Of a DNA stretch of 14,240 nucleotides, positions 6,013 through 12,177 are shown one piece after another. The stretch is from Cyanobacteriota bacterium. Lineage in GTDB: Bacteria; Cyanobacteriota; Cyanobacteriia; Phormidesmidales; Phormidesmidaceae. Each line of letters begins with the position of its first letter. The first letter of the stretch is position 1. The translations under genes and the position numbers were made by a program. Under the pieces are notes generated by a model. That model was not told the origin of the DNA. It searched no databases and saw nothing but the letters and a program-made list of their open reading frames with translations. Location: NCBI GenBank assembly GCA_027483425.1, contig JAIXUR010000417.1:1-14240 (forward strand). The letters run 5' to 3'.

Positions 6013-7545
6013 CTACGAAGCGGCAATCTGCTGCACTACGGTCTGGGCGGAGTAGCTGACCCCGGCAGTGCCTTCGCCAGGGTGGGTGCAGTCGCCCACC
6101 AGCCAAAGCCCAGCGATGGGGGTCCGGTTGGCAAAGCCAAAGGGACCGAAGCTGTTGATCCCCATGCCTAGCCCGCCCACGGTGCCGCGATCGCGGGCGG
6201 TAAAGCGGGCAAAGGTGCGGGGGGTAGCCGCCTCTAGGTGGATCAGGTGGTCACCCCCCAGATCAAAGTAGCTCGACAGCCGTTGCAGGGCACTGTCGGT
6301 GTAAGCCTGCTTCATGGCTTCATAGTCGTTCGTTTGCCACCAGGGGGCAATATCGGTAAACGATGACGCCACCACGGTGGCCCGGCCAGCGGGGGCCCGG
6401 CCGTCGCCGGGGCGGCTGACCGATACAAACAGGGTGTTATTTTCGGCGATCGGGCCATCGTAGGTGTAAAGAAATTGCAGGTGGGGCGGGCAGTCGGCCG
6501 GTATCGCCGCCGCCTCTACCCCCAGGTACAGCACAAAGGCCCCGCTGCCAGAGGGCAGGGCCTCAACCCGCCGCCGATAGCCCTGGGGGGCCTGCTCACC
6601 CAGCAGCTGCACCAGGCTCTGTACGGTGACGTTAGCCACCACATGGTCGGCAGGCTCTACCCAGGTCGTTCCCGCTTTGGAGTTTTCGACCGTCACGCCA
6701 GTGACCCGGCCCTGGGCCACGTAAACCTGCTGAACCCGATGCTGGAGGGTAAGCAGCCCGCCATCGCGAGTCAGAGCTTTCTCTAGGCTGTCGCTGAGCA
6801 CCTGCATGCTGCCGTGGAGATGCCACAGCCCCTGGGGAGCCTGGGACATGCTGAGGGCGGTGGCGGCGTAGAGCACAGCGGTTTCGTCGGCGCTGACCTG
6901 GGAGTACAGCTTGAGCTGGAGGTCGAGAAAGGTTTTGAGGCGGCGATTCCCGGCGGCAGCGCCGGGTGCATCGTCCCCTAACCCCAACTGTCGCAGCACC
7001 TGGCCCACGGTGGTCAAGGTGTAGGGTGCTGTCACCAGGGTCTCGGGCCGCAGCGCCTGGATGAGCTGCCACAGATCCCACGGGCTCCGGGGGGGCAGCA
7101 CCGGCTGCCGGGACTGAAACCGCCAGCTGGGCTGAAACAGGGTTTGCATCAGCTGCCAGAAGGGCTCACTGCCCGGAAACTGCCGCTGCCGTTCGGCCCG
7201 CCAGGCGGCCGGGTCTCGCCACACCCGAATCGGATCGGATTCTCCGGGCAAAAATACGGCGCAAGCCGGGTCGCAGGGGGTCGCCGCCGGCAGGGGCAGA
7301 TCGAGCTCGGCAAAAATCTGGTGGTGAATGCCCCCCGGCTCTAATCCGGCCACCTGGGTGGCCCCCACATCAAAGGTGAAGCCCCGGCGCTTAAAGGTAG
7401 AGGCACAGCCCCCAGACACCCCCGCTTGGTCAAAGACCCGCACGGCGTAGCCCCGGTGGGCCAGAAGAGCGGCCGCCGTTAGCCCACCGATGCCGGCCCC
7501 AATCACTACCACCTTGCGATCGGAGGATGCAGAGATTTGGCCCAT
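6013..7545 (-). CDS. crtD: Carotenoid C-3',4' desaturase CrtD
   Basis: A 510-aa FAD-dependent amine-oxidase/phytoene-desaturase-type enzyme. The N-terminus has the dinucleotide-binding motif VVVIGAGIGGLTAAALLAHR, followed by GGCASTFKRRGFTFDVGATQ and VAGLEPGGIHHQIF, which I associate specifically with cyanobacterial CrtD rather than the carotene isomerase CrtH. The C-terminus has the conserved FAD-contact stretch GLWLVGDCTHPGEGTAGVSY. CrtD introduces the 3',4' double bond during synthesis of myxol glycosides (myxoxanthophyll), membrane carotenoids made from lycopene-derived precursors. Length fits the family. I start it at ATG 7545; a TTG one codon upstream (7548) is less likely and no clear ribosome-binding site separates them. 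It lies 98 bp downstream of the 309-aa gene on the same strand, with an AT-rich patch before the start that may hold a promoter. Confidence 0.88.
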   Translation of the reverse strand: MGQISASSDRKVVVIGAGIGGLTAAALLAHRGYAVRVFDQAGVSGGCASTFKRRGFTFDVGATQVAGLEPGGIHHQIFAELDLPLPAATPCDPACAVFLPGESDPIRVWRDPAAWRAERQRQFPGSEPFWQLMQTLFQPSWRFQSRQPVLPPRSPWDLWQLIQALRPETLVTAPYTLTTVGQVLRQLGLGDDAPGAAAGNRRLKTFLDLQLKLYSQVSADETAVLYAATALSMSQAPQGLWHLHGSMQVLSDSLEKALTRDGGLLTLQHRVQQVYVAQGRVTGVTVENSKAGTTWVEPADHVVANVTVQSLVQLLGEQAPQGYRRRVEALPSGSGAFVLYLGVEAAAIPADCPPHLQFLYTYDGPIAENNTLFVSVSRPGDGRAPAGRATVVASSFTDIAPWWQTNDYEAMKQAYTDSALQRLSSYFDLGGDHLIHLEAATPRTFARFTARDRGTVGGLGMGINSFGPFGFANRTPIAGLWLVGDCTHPGEGTAGVSYSAQTVVQQIAAS

Positions 7546-7599
7546 CAAATTTACATTTTGTTACAGTTCCCTCAGCTTAGCCCAGATCGCCCGCCGGAT

Positions 7600-7638
7600 G
7601 CGGCTCTGGGGCGCGGCTCTGGGACGCGGCTCTGGGGC
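7600..7638. repeat. 13-bp tandem repeat, three units
   Basis: The unit GCGGCTCTGGGGC occurs three times in succession (7600, 7613, 7626; the middle unit has one change) and is followed by a partial GCGGG. It sits between the stop of the 309-aa gene and the start of crtD. A 13-bp period would break any reading frame, consistent with non-coding DNA. It lies in the probable leader or promoter region of crtD. Confidence 0.8.
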
Positions 7639-7643
7639 GCGGG

Positions 7644-8573
7644 CTAGTCGTAGTCTCTGCGCCCTGCCGCAAACTGAAGCACCATCGGTAATCCGCCGTC
7701 TTGGTGATACTTGTCGGCCCAGGCCCGCAGCATCTCGTCGAGTTCCTGTAGAGCTTCCTGGCTTCGCTGGGGGGCCACATCAAAGACTTCTATCCCTCGC
7801 AGGGCGCCGACGTCTTCCCGCACCCAGGCCTGTAGCAGGCCAAAGTAGCGGGCGACGTCATCGATCATGGCAAACACCCGCTCCTGCTCTCCCTTGGGCG
7901 AATAGGAGCCACTGGCCAGGGCATAGAGCGGAATATCGACCAGGGGTGAATCAATCTGCAGTACGGTGCCCGAGTGCAGGAGGCGAAACTTGATGTGAGA
8001 CATCAACGCATCGCTAAACGCCATGCGCTGGGGCCCAGGCAGCTCCTCCTGGGACATCTCATGGAGCAGTTCGATCAGCTCGGTGAACTCTACCTGGTCT
8101 AAAATTCGCGCCCGTGGGGCACTGGGGGGCAAGCTCTCTTCAATGCTTTTGCGCTCGCCGGAGGTCAACCCCTGCAGGCCGACCTGGGTCTCGCCAGGGG
8201 CGCAGGGAAAGTGCTCTTGCCAGAGAAACGGTAGGGCAATTAGGTAGTAGGGCTCCTTCGAGTTGAGCACCTTTAGGCTTTGCCCCTCCGCCAGGGCCGC
8301 CTGAATTTCGTGCACGATGGCTTTGACCCGTTTTGGCTCCACATGGTACAAAAAGCCGGTTTTGCGAATGTTGCAGCCCTGTTCTATAAACGTGCTGTAG
8401 ATGGCCAGTTTGGCAGCCGTGGTAGCGGCATCTAAAAAAGCCCCGTAGCGATGCCCGCCCATTTTCATGGTGCTCAGAGCCAGGTTTAATAAGATCCAGT
8501 CTGCAGGGCTATTGTCGACGGCGCGCAGCAGGTCTTGCTTCAAATCGGGCGGAACTTGGGACTGATAGGTCAC
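7644..8573 (-). CDS. Conserved cyanobacterial protein of unknown function, 309 aa
   Basis: I recognise the style of a conserved cyanobacterial hypothetical protein but no named function. The N-terminal third is helical with the segment MKMGGHRYGAFLDAATTAAK (37-56) and then IRKTGFLYHVEPKRVKAIVHE, which could be a DNA- or protein-binding helical unit. The middle has an acidic helix-rich part (VEFTELIELLHEMSQEELPG). The C-terminal half carries GEQERVFAMIDDVARYFGLLQAW and ends in a coiled-coil-like stretch. No signal peptide or membrane segments, so probably cytoplasmic. The start is GTG (8573-8571); no in-frame ATG exists upstream before non-coding sequence, and a strong ribosome-binding site is lacking. 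Upstream lies about 870 bp without a gene; downstream, crtD follows after 98 bp, so co-transcription is possible. Confidence 0.72.
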   Translation of the reverse strand: MTYQSQVPPDLKQDLLRAVDNSPADWILLNLALSTMKMGGHRYGAFLDAATTAAKLAIYSTFIEQGCNIRKTGFLYHVEPKRVKAIVHEIQAALAEGQSLKVLNSKEPYYLIALPFLWQEHFPCAPGETQVGLQGLTSGERKSIEESLPPSAPRARILDQVEFTELIELLHEMSQEELPGPQRMAFSDALMSHIKFRLLHSGTVLQIDSPLVDIPLYALASGSYSPKGEQERVFAMIDDVARYFGLLQAWVREDVGALRGIEVFDVAPQRSQEALQELDEMLRAWADKYHQDGGLPMVLQFAAGRRDYD

Positions 8574-8639
8574 AGGACTAGGATGGCTCAGATGAGAGGA
8601 TGTTTGAAACGCCGGAGAGAGGCGAACGTTAGGCTGCTA

Positions 8640-8742
8640 AGAGTATTCCGTCTAATAAACTGTCCTGATCCAGGAAGCTGAACTTAGCCCAGCGGGCCGG
8701 TCACATCAAAACCCTGGATGAGTCATTGGATGGAACATTCTT
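8640..8742. mobile_element. MITE-like repeat, copy 3 (diverged)
   Basis: About 103 bp. The left end AGAGTATTCCGTCTAA and the right end TTGGATGGAACATTCT pair at 12 of 16 positions. The core AGCCCAGCGGGCCGGTC corresponds to CGGCCCGTTGGGCCGGTC of copy 1. It is the most diverged copy but has the same size and architecture, and both ends are flanked by TA, as for a TA target duplication. It lies in the leader region of the 309-aa gene. Confidence 0.55.
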
Positions 8743-8840
8743 AAACGAATCTAAGGTGGCTCATCCCTCTGACTTAAGGATCTAAACTCCCCAAGTCCCA
8801 GGGCTAGCAGACCCACCAAGAGCGCGCGGTGGGTGATGGA

Positions 8841-8870
8841 CTAGGCTTTTGCTACCGTCAGGAAGCCTAG
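8841..8870. repeat. 8-bp perfect inverted repeat
   Basis: CTAGGCTT (8841-8848) and AAGCCTAG (8863-8870) enclose a 14-nt loop. A run of A follows on the plus strand, which on the minus strand is a T-run before, not after, the stem. It is therefore not an intrinsic terminator for the minus-strand lipoprotein transcript. It may be part of a structured leader. Confidence 0.4.
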
Positions 8871-9072
8871 AAAAATACCCCTAACCCACGGCACCAAGGG
8901 CTAATGGGAGGTCATGGCCATGCCCTTAACATAGCCTACCCTGAGACTTTGGCGACTTGCCAGGCGAAGCCGTTTAAGTAGACTCATCAGTATAGATTTA
9001 TTCGCTGAAAACGCTTCACCTGGTGCCAAAATTGGCTACAGGCTATCCTCGCGTCCTCAATGTTGCTTGGCT

Positions 9073-9187
9073 AGAGTATCCCAACTAAAAAAACATCCAT
9101 TCCCAGGACGCAAACCCATCCCGTTGGGCCGGTCGCCGTGAGATCCCCAATCAGTATTTAGTTGGAAGTATTGAGTTGGAACACCCT
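9073..9187. mobile_element. MITE-like repeat, copy 2 (with duplicated right end)
   Basis: The left end AGAGTATCCCAACTAAA (9073-9089) is identical to that of copy 1. The body continues with about 84% identity over 95 bp to TTTAGTTGGAA (9157-9167). The right end is then lengthened by a 14-bp tandem duplication (GTATTTAGTTGGAA at 9154-9167, GTATTGAGTTGGAA at 9168-9181) before the terminal CACCCT. It lies in the same orientation as copy 1, in the large gene-free region. Confidence 0.68.
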
Positions 9188-9442
9188 ATACCGATTAAAT
9201 TGGGCGAATGCCCCCAAGCCGTTGGCTTGGCTACGCCTAGATCCCTAGGGCACGCTGCGCGCAGGCCTCGACGTAAATGCCGTTACTTGGCTGCGGGTTT
9301 TAGGTGCCAGGCTCTAGGGATCAGGAACAATGGTAGGGGTCAGGAATGGTGGGCCGATTAACGCCAGGCTGCACTCGTTCCTGCGATCGCCGTATTGGAA
9401 TCGCAATCGTTGATTAGGTGGCATACCCGCAGTGGCTAAGAT

Positions 9443-10111
9443 CTAAGGAGTAGCCGGCGGCTCTGTCGGCGTTGCAGCTGGCGTTTCGGCTGGAGGAGGG
9501 GTGTCGGTGGGGGCGGGGGTCTCACCGGCGGGTTGGGCGGCACCGCAGTAAGCGTTCACCTGATTGATGAGCTGCGATTCTGTTTGAGACAGCGTTTCGA
9601 TCTCACCCACAGCCTTCATGGTTTGCTGCTGCGATTCTTCGATTTTGGCCGGCAGCTCAGCTTCTGACTGGACGCTGACCACCAGATCCATCGCCTCACG
9701 AGCCTGGGTCAGAGCCGTGCTAAACCCCTGGACTACGCCTACATACTTGTCTCGAAACATACTTAGATCTTCGTCCCGAAGGGAGGTGGCTTCTAAGTCG
9801 GCCACCAGACCATCCAAGTTAGTCACCACTTTATCGACGGCGGTGGTGTACTGGCTGGCGGCTAGCTTAATATCGTCCAGGTTTTTGACCTGGGCAGCAC
9901 TTTCACTAAAGGTTTGGATCTCGGTCTCAAACTCTTGCATAAAGCCCTGGGTTTGGTTCACCACCTCAGCCAGCTGGTTGCACTGAGCCACCTTAGAGGA
10001 TCCACACCCCAGCAGCAGCAGTGGCAGCAAGAGCCCTGCCGTGCGCGCGCCCTGCCGCCGTCGCAACTTACCCATGCCCGTCTTTGCTACCTGTATCATT
10101 GCCGCTGCCAT
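9443..10111 (-). CDS. Putative lipoprotein with helical body and Pro/Thr-rich tail
   Basis: A 222-aa predicted exported lipoprotein. A basic N-region (KLRRRQGARTA) is followed by a hydrophobic core and the lipobox LLLGC, with Cys36 as the lipidation site. Residues 40-190 are Glu/Gln/Ala-rich and probably a long helical or coiled-coil domain. Two cysteines (Cys44 and Cys189) bracket it and could form a disulfide. The tail (192-222) is low-complexity Pro/Thr/Ala/Glu. It should be anchored at the plasma or outer membrane facing the periplasm. I do not recognise a named family. The ATG at 10111 gives a 35-residue leader; the internal ATG at 10075 (MGKLRRRQ) gives a more typical 23-residue leader and may be the true start. 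No neighbour suggests its job. Confidence 0.78.
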   Translation of the reverse strand: MAAAMIQVAKTGMGKLRRRQGARTAGLLLPLLLLGCGSSKVAQCNQLAEVVNQTQGFMQEFETEIQTFSESAAQVKNLDDIKLAASQYTTAVDKVVTNLDGLVADLEATSLRDEDLSMFRDKYVGVVQGFSTALTQAREAMDLVVSVQSEAELPAKIEESQQQTMKAVGEIETLSQTESQLINQVNAYCGAAQPAGETPAPTDTPPPAETPAATPTEPPATP

Positions 10112-10132
10112 CGTATAGTGTTACGGCTTCAA

Positions 10133-10161
10133 GTTTTACCGTGTCTTGGGTAGGTTTACAA
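10133..10161 (-). promoter_or_regulatory. Candidate promoter of the lipoprotein gene
   Basis: On the minus strand TTGTAA (10161-10156) and TAAAAC (10138-10133) are separated by 17 bp and stand about 20 bp before the ATG at 10111. Each box matches four of six consensus positions, so this is a weak sigma-70-type candidate. Confidence 0.3.
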
Positions 10162-10185
10162 CTTATTGGTCGAGGTTTTAACTGG

Positions 10186-10221
10186 GGCTTTAAAGGGGCC
10201 CCGGTTAGCCCCTTTAAAGCC
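10186..10221. repeat. 14-bp perfect palindromic hairpin
   Basis: GGCTTTAAAGGGGC (10186-10199) is exactly complementary to GCCCCTTTAAAGCC (10208-10221) around an 8-nt loop. On RNA the stem can extend four more pairs with G-U wobbles. It lies upstream of both divergent genes and has no T-run on either side, so it is not a normal terminator. It could be a regulatory operator or an inserted palindrome. Confidence 0.65.
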
Positions 10222-10466
10222 TCGGCTAGCGTGGGCCAGGGGCGAAACTCTAGCCAGGCCGCTGGTTAGCGATCGCCCCAACTGGGTCAGAGTTCTGCCA
10301 AAGACTGGAAAACAGCTGATAGGATCAAGTATTAAACCGTAGTGTCGGATACCAGGGTTCTTGGCCTTGACCGCCGAATCGCTAGAGCCGCTGCCCCTGG
10401 CTGGGAACAGGCTTCTGCGATATCTTGAATGATCTAGCGACCGTCGTTTATGGATGCTGTGGCGTT

Positions 10467-10982
10467 ATGCTTACCCCCGACAATTTTTTGACCGCCACGC
10501 TGTGGGCGGCGCTGGGTACGTTGGCCCTGGCGGGCCTGGCGGGCCTAGCCTTTGTCCTCCAGTGGGGCCTTCGGTTTCGCCTGGTGGGGGCCACAGGGTT
10601 TGCCGCCGTGCTCACCGTGGGGCTGCTGGGCCTCAGCTTTGAACCGTTTAGCCGCACAGCGGTTCTGGGTGCCATTCCCTACACGACGGTCTACGATTCA
10701 GGGGCGAGCCAGATCGTCATTACCGTACCGCCCACCATTACCCCCGACGCTCTGGAGGCCACCCTGCGCCAGGCGGCCAGCAATCTATTTAAGCCCTACC
10801 GTCTGGGGATGCCGGGGCAGACGGCCACCATTCGGGCCCGTACCGTGGCCCACGACCCCGACGGCATCTCGCGGTTGCTCTACCTGGGCCAAATTCAGTC
10901 CACCCCCAAGGGCTCAGAGGATGGCTTTCAAGTGCAGATCAACCGCGATCGCTGGCCCAATCCCACTGCCGCCCAAAGCTAA
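10467..10982 (+). CDS. ycf51: Ycf51 family protein (DUF2518)
   Basis: A 171-aa protein beginning MLTPDNFLTATLWAALGTLA, the usual Ycf51 opening. Two membrane helices follow (about residues 8-32 and 39-58), separated by the conserved QWGLRFRLVGATGF. Next come a conserved extramembrane domain with GAIPYTTVYDSGASQIVI, PDALEATLRQAASNLF, a charged TIRARTVAHDP strand and RLLYLGQI. Ycf51 is conserved in cyanobacteria and some algal plastids and its function is unknown; it should be a thylakoid or plasma-membrane protein. I chose the ATG at 10467 over the in-frame TTG at 10425 because it matches the family start. It is followed after 34 bp by the dehydrogenase gene on the same strand, suggesting one transcript. 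Confidence 0.85.
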   Translation: MLTPDNFLTATLWAALGTLALAGLAGLAFVLQWGLRFRLVGATGFAAVLTVGLLGLSFEPFSRTAVLGAIPYTTVYDSGASQIVITVPPTITPDALEATLRQAASNLFKPYRLGMPGQTATIRARTVAHDPDGISRLLYLGQIQSTPKGSEDGFQVQINRDRWPNPTAAQS

Positions 10983-11016
10983 CCCACTGCCATTGTCTCC
11001 TCGCCCACCATCTCCT

Positions 11017-12177
11017 ATGATTTCCTCTCCATTCCCCACCCTTGCCATTGCCCCGGCCCAGGTCGTTCGGGGAGAGGGCCTGTTAGCCCATCAGGGAGCC
11101 GCGATCGCCCGCTTAGGCCAGCGTCCCCTGATCGTAGGCGGCACCCACAGCCTCAAGCTGGCCGCCCCCCTGATCACGGCCCTAGACCAGGCGGGGCTAG
11201 CTGCCCAGACGGTCACCTACGGCCGCGACTGTAGTGAGGCGGCCCTCAGCCATCTGCGGGCGGCGGCGGCCCAGCACAACGCCGATGTGGTGATTGGCCT
11301 GGGCGGCGGTAAGGCGCTCGACGCCGCTAAACTGCTGGCCCACCAGATTAACCGACCGGTGGTCACTGTCCCCACCTCAGGGGCCACCTGCGCCGCCTGG
11401 ACAGCGCTGTCAAACGTCTACTCTGACCAGGGGGCCTTTCTCTACGACGTGGCCTTGCCCACCTGCCCCAGCCTGCTGATTCTCGACTATGGGATCCTGC
11501 GCACCGCGCCTCGGCGCACCCTGGTGGCGGGCATTGGCGACGGCCTAGCCAAGTGGTACGAGGCCGCCGTCAGCAGCGGCACCAGCCAGCAAACCCTGAT
11601 GGTGGCGGCGGTGCAGCAGGCTCGGGTACTGCGCGACATTTTGCTGCAAAAGACCCCGGCGGCCCTGCGCCAGTGGGGCGGCCCCGATTGGCAAGAGGTG
11701 GTCGACGCCACCGTCCTGCTGGCTGGGGTGGTTGGCGGTATCGGCGGGGCTCAGTGCCGCACCGTAGCCGCCCACGCGGTGCACAACGGCTTGACCCAGC
11801 TCCCGGCTAGCCACGGTATTCTCCACGGTGAGAAGGTGGCCTACGGCATTTTGGTGCAGCTGCGCCTCGAAGAAATGGGCGGCAACGCGGCCCTGGCCCG
11901 AGCGGCCCGACAGCAGCTCTTGCCCTTCTATCGAGCGGCGGGGCTGCCCCAAACCCTGACGGATCTGGGTTTAGGAGAGATGACCCTCAGCCAGCTCCAG
12001 CAGGCCGCCGTGTTTGCCTGCCGGGAGGGGTCTGACATTCACCATCTGCCCTTCACGGTGACACCGGAGGCCGTGATGGCAGCTATGGTATCGCCCCTCT
12101 GCCCAGAACTGCGCGAAAAGCCGCGCGCGCCCGTCTCTACCGAACTCTCTAGTGTTGCCCCGGAGGTGCAGCCATGA
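11017..12177 (+). CDS. Iron-containing alcohol dehydrogenase family protein, GldA-like
   Basis: A 386-aa NAD(P)- and metal-dependent dehydrogenase of the glycerol-dehydrogenase/iron-ADH fold. The nucleotide-binding loop is VIGLGGGKALDAAK (about 92-105), followed by VPTSGATCAAWTALSNVYSD (118-137). The metal ligands expected from GldA are present: Asp175 in GIGDGLAKWYE, His256 in AAHAVHNGLT and His270 in ILHGEKVAYG. At the substrate site, GldA enzymes have Asp in 'ATDAPCSALS'; here the position reads Cys124 (ATCAAWTALS), so glycerol may not be the substrate. The ATG at 11017 was chosen by homology; the frame is open 465 nt further upstream only because it shadows ycf51. Its TGA overlaps the next gene's ATG (ATGA, 12174-12177), pointing to translational coupling with the aminotransferase. 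Confidence 0.87.
   Translation: MISSPFPTLAIAPAQVVRGEGLLAHQGAAIARLGQRPLIVGGTHSLKLAAPLITALDQAGLAAQTVTYGRDCSEAALSHLRAAAAQHNADVVIGLGGGKALDAAKLLAHQINRPVVTVPTSGATCAAWTALSNVYSDQGAFLYDVALPTCPSLLILDYGILRTAPRRTLVAGIGDGLAKWYEAAVSSGTSQQTLMVAAVQQARVLRDILLQKTPAALRQWGGPDWQEVVDATVLLAGVVGGIGGAQCRTVAAHAVHNGLTQLPASHGILHGEKVAYGILVQLRLEEMGGNAALARAARQQLLPFYRAAGLPQTLTDLGLGEMTLSQLQQAAVFACREGSDIHHLPFTVTPEAVMAAMVSPLCPELREKPRAPVSTELSSVAPEVQP

Larger units (their letters stand above)
8574..9442. other. 869-bp gene-free region with repeats and inverted repeats
   Basis: No frame here has a convincing protein; the only ORF over 60 codons (9176-9361, plus) is Arg/Gly-rich and overlaps a repeat. The region holds repeat copies at 8640-8742 and 9073-9187 and several inverted repeats: CTAGGCTT/AAGCCTAG (8841/8863), an imperfect 8960-8978/9006-9023, CCAAGCC/GGCTTGG (9214/9224) and GATCCCTAG/CTAGGGATC (9240/9314). 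It is the leader region of the 309-aa gene and the downstream region of the lipoprotein gene. It could encode an untranslated RNA, but I recognise none (no tRNA, tmRNA, SRP RNA or RNase P signature seen). Confidence 0.45.
10112..10466. other. Divergent intergenic region upstream of ycf51 and the lipoprotein gene
   Basis: A 355-bp region between two divergent genes, with no gene seen. It holds a candidate lipoprotein promoter (10133-10161), a strong palindrome (10186-10221) and a HIP1 octamer (10269-10276). The ycf51 frame stays open upstream to a TTG at 10425, but those 14 codons do not resemble the family. No obvious ribosome-binding site or consensus promoter precedes ycf51. Confidence 0.45.

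Noticed and set aside
6013..7545. Alternative reading of crtD as the carotene isomerase crtH or the ketolase crtO
   Set aside because: The motifs GGCASTFKRRGFTFDVGATQ and VAGLEPGGIHH match CrtD as I know it; CrtH has a differing GGSAG and GASMIFG pattern.
9176..9361. 61-codon plus-strand ORF in the large gene-free region
   Set aside because: It starts inside repeat copy 2, its product is Arg/Gly-rich without recognisable pattern, and it has no ribosome-binding site.
10552..11016. Long upstream extension of the dehydrogenase reading frame (541 aa in total)
   Set aside because: The extension runs over ycf51 in another frame and is Pro/Arg/Ser-rich nonsense; the family starts at the ATG at 11017.
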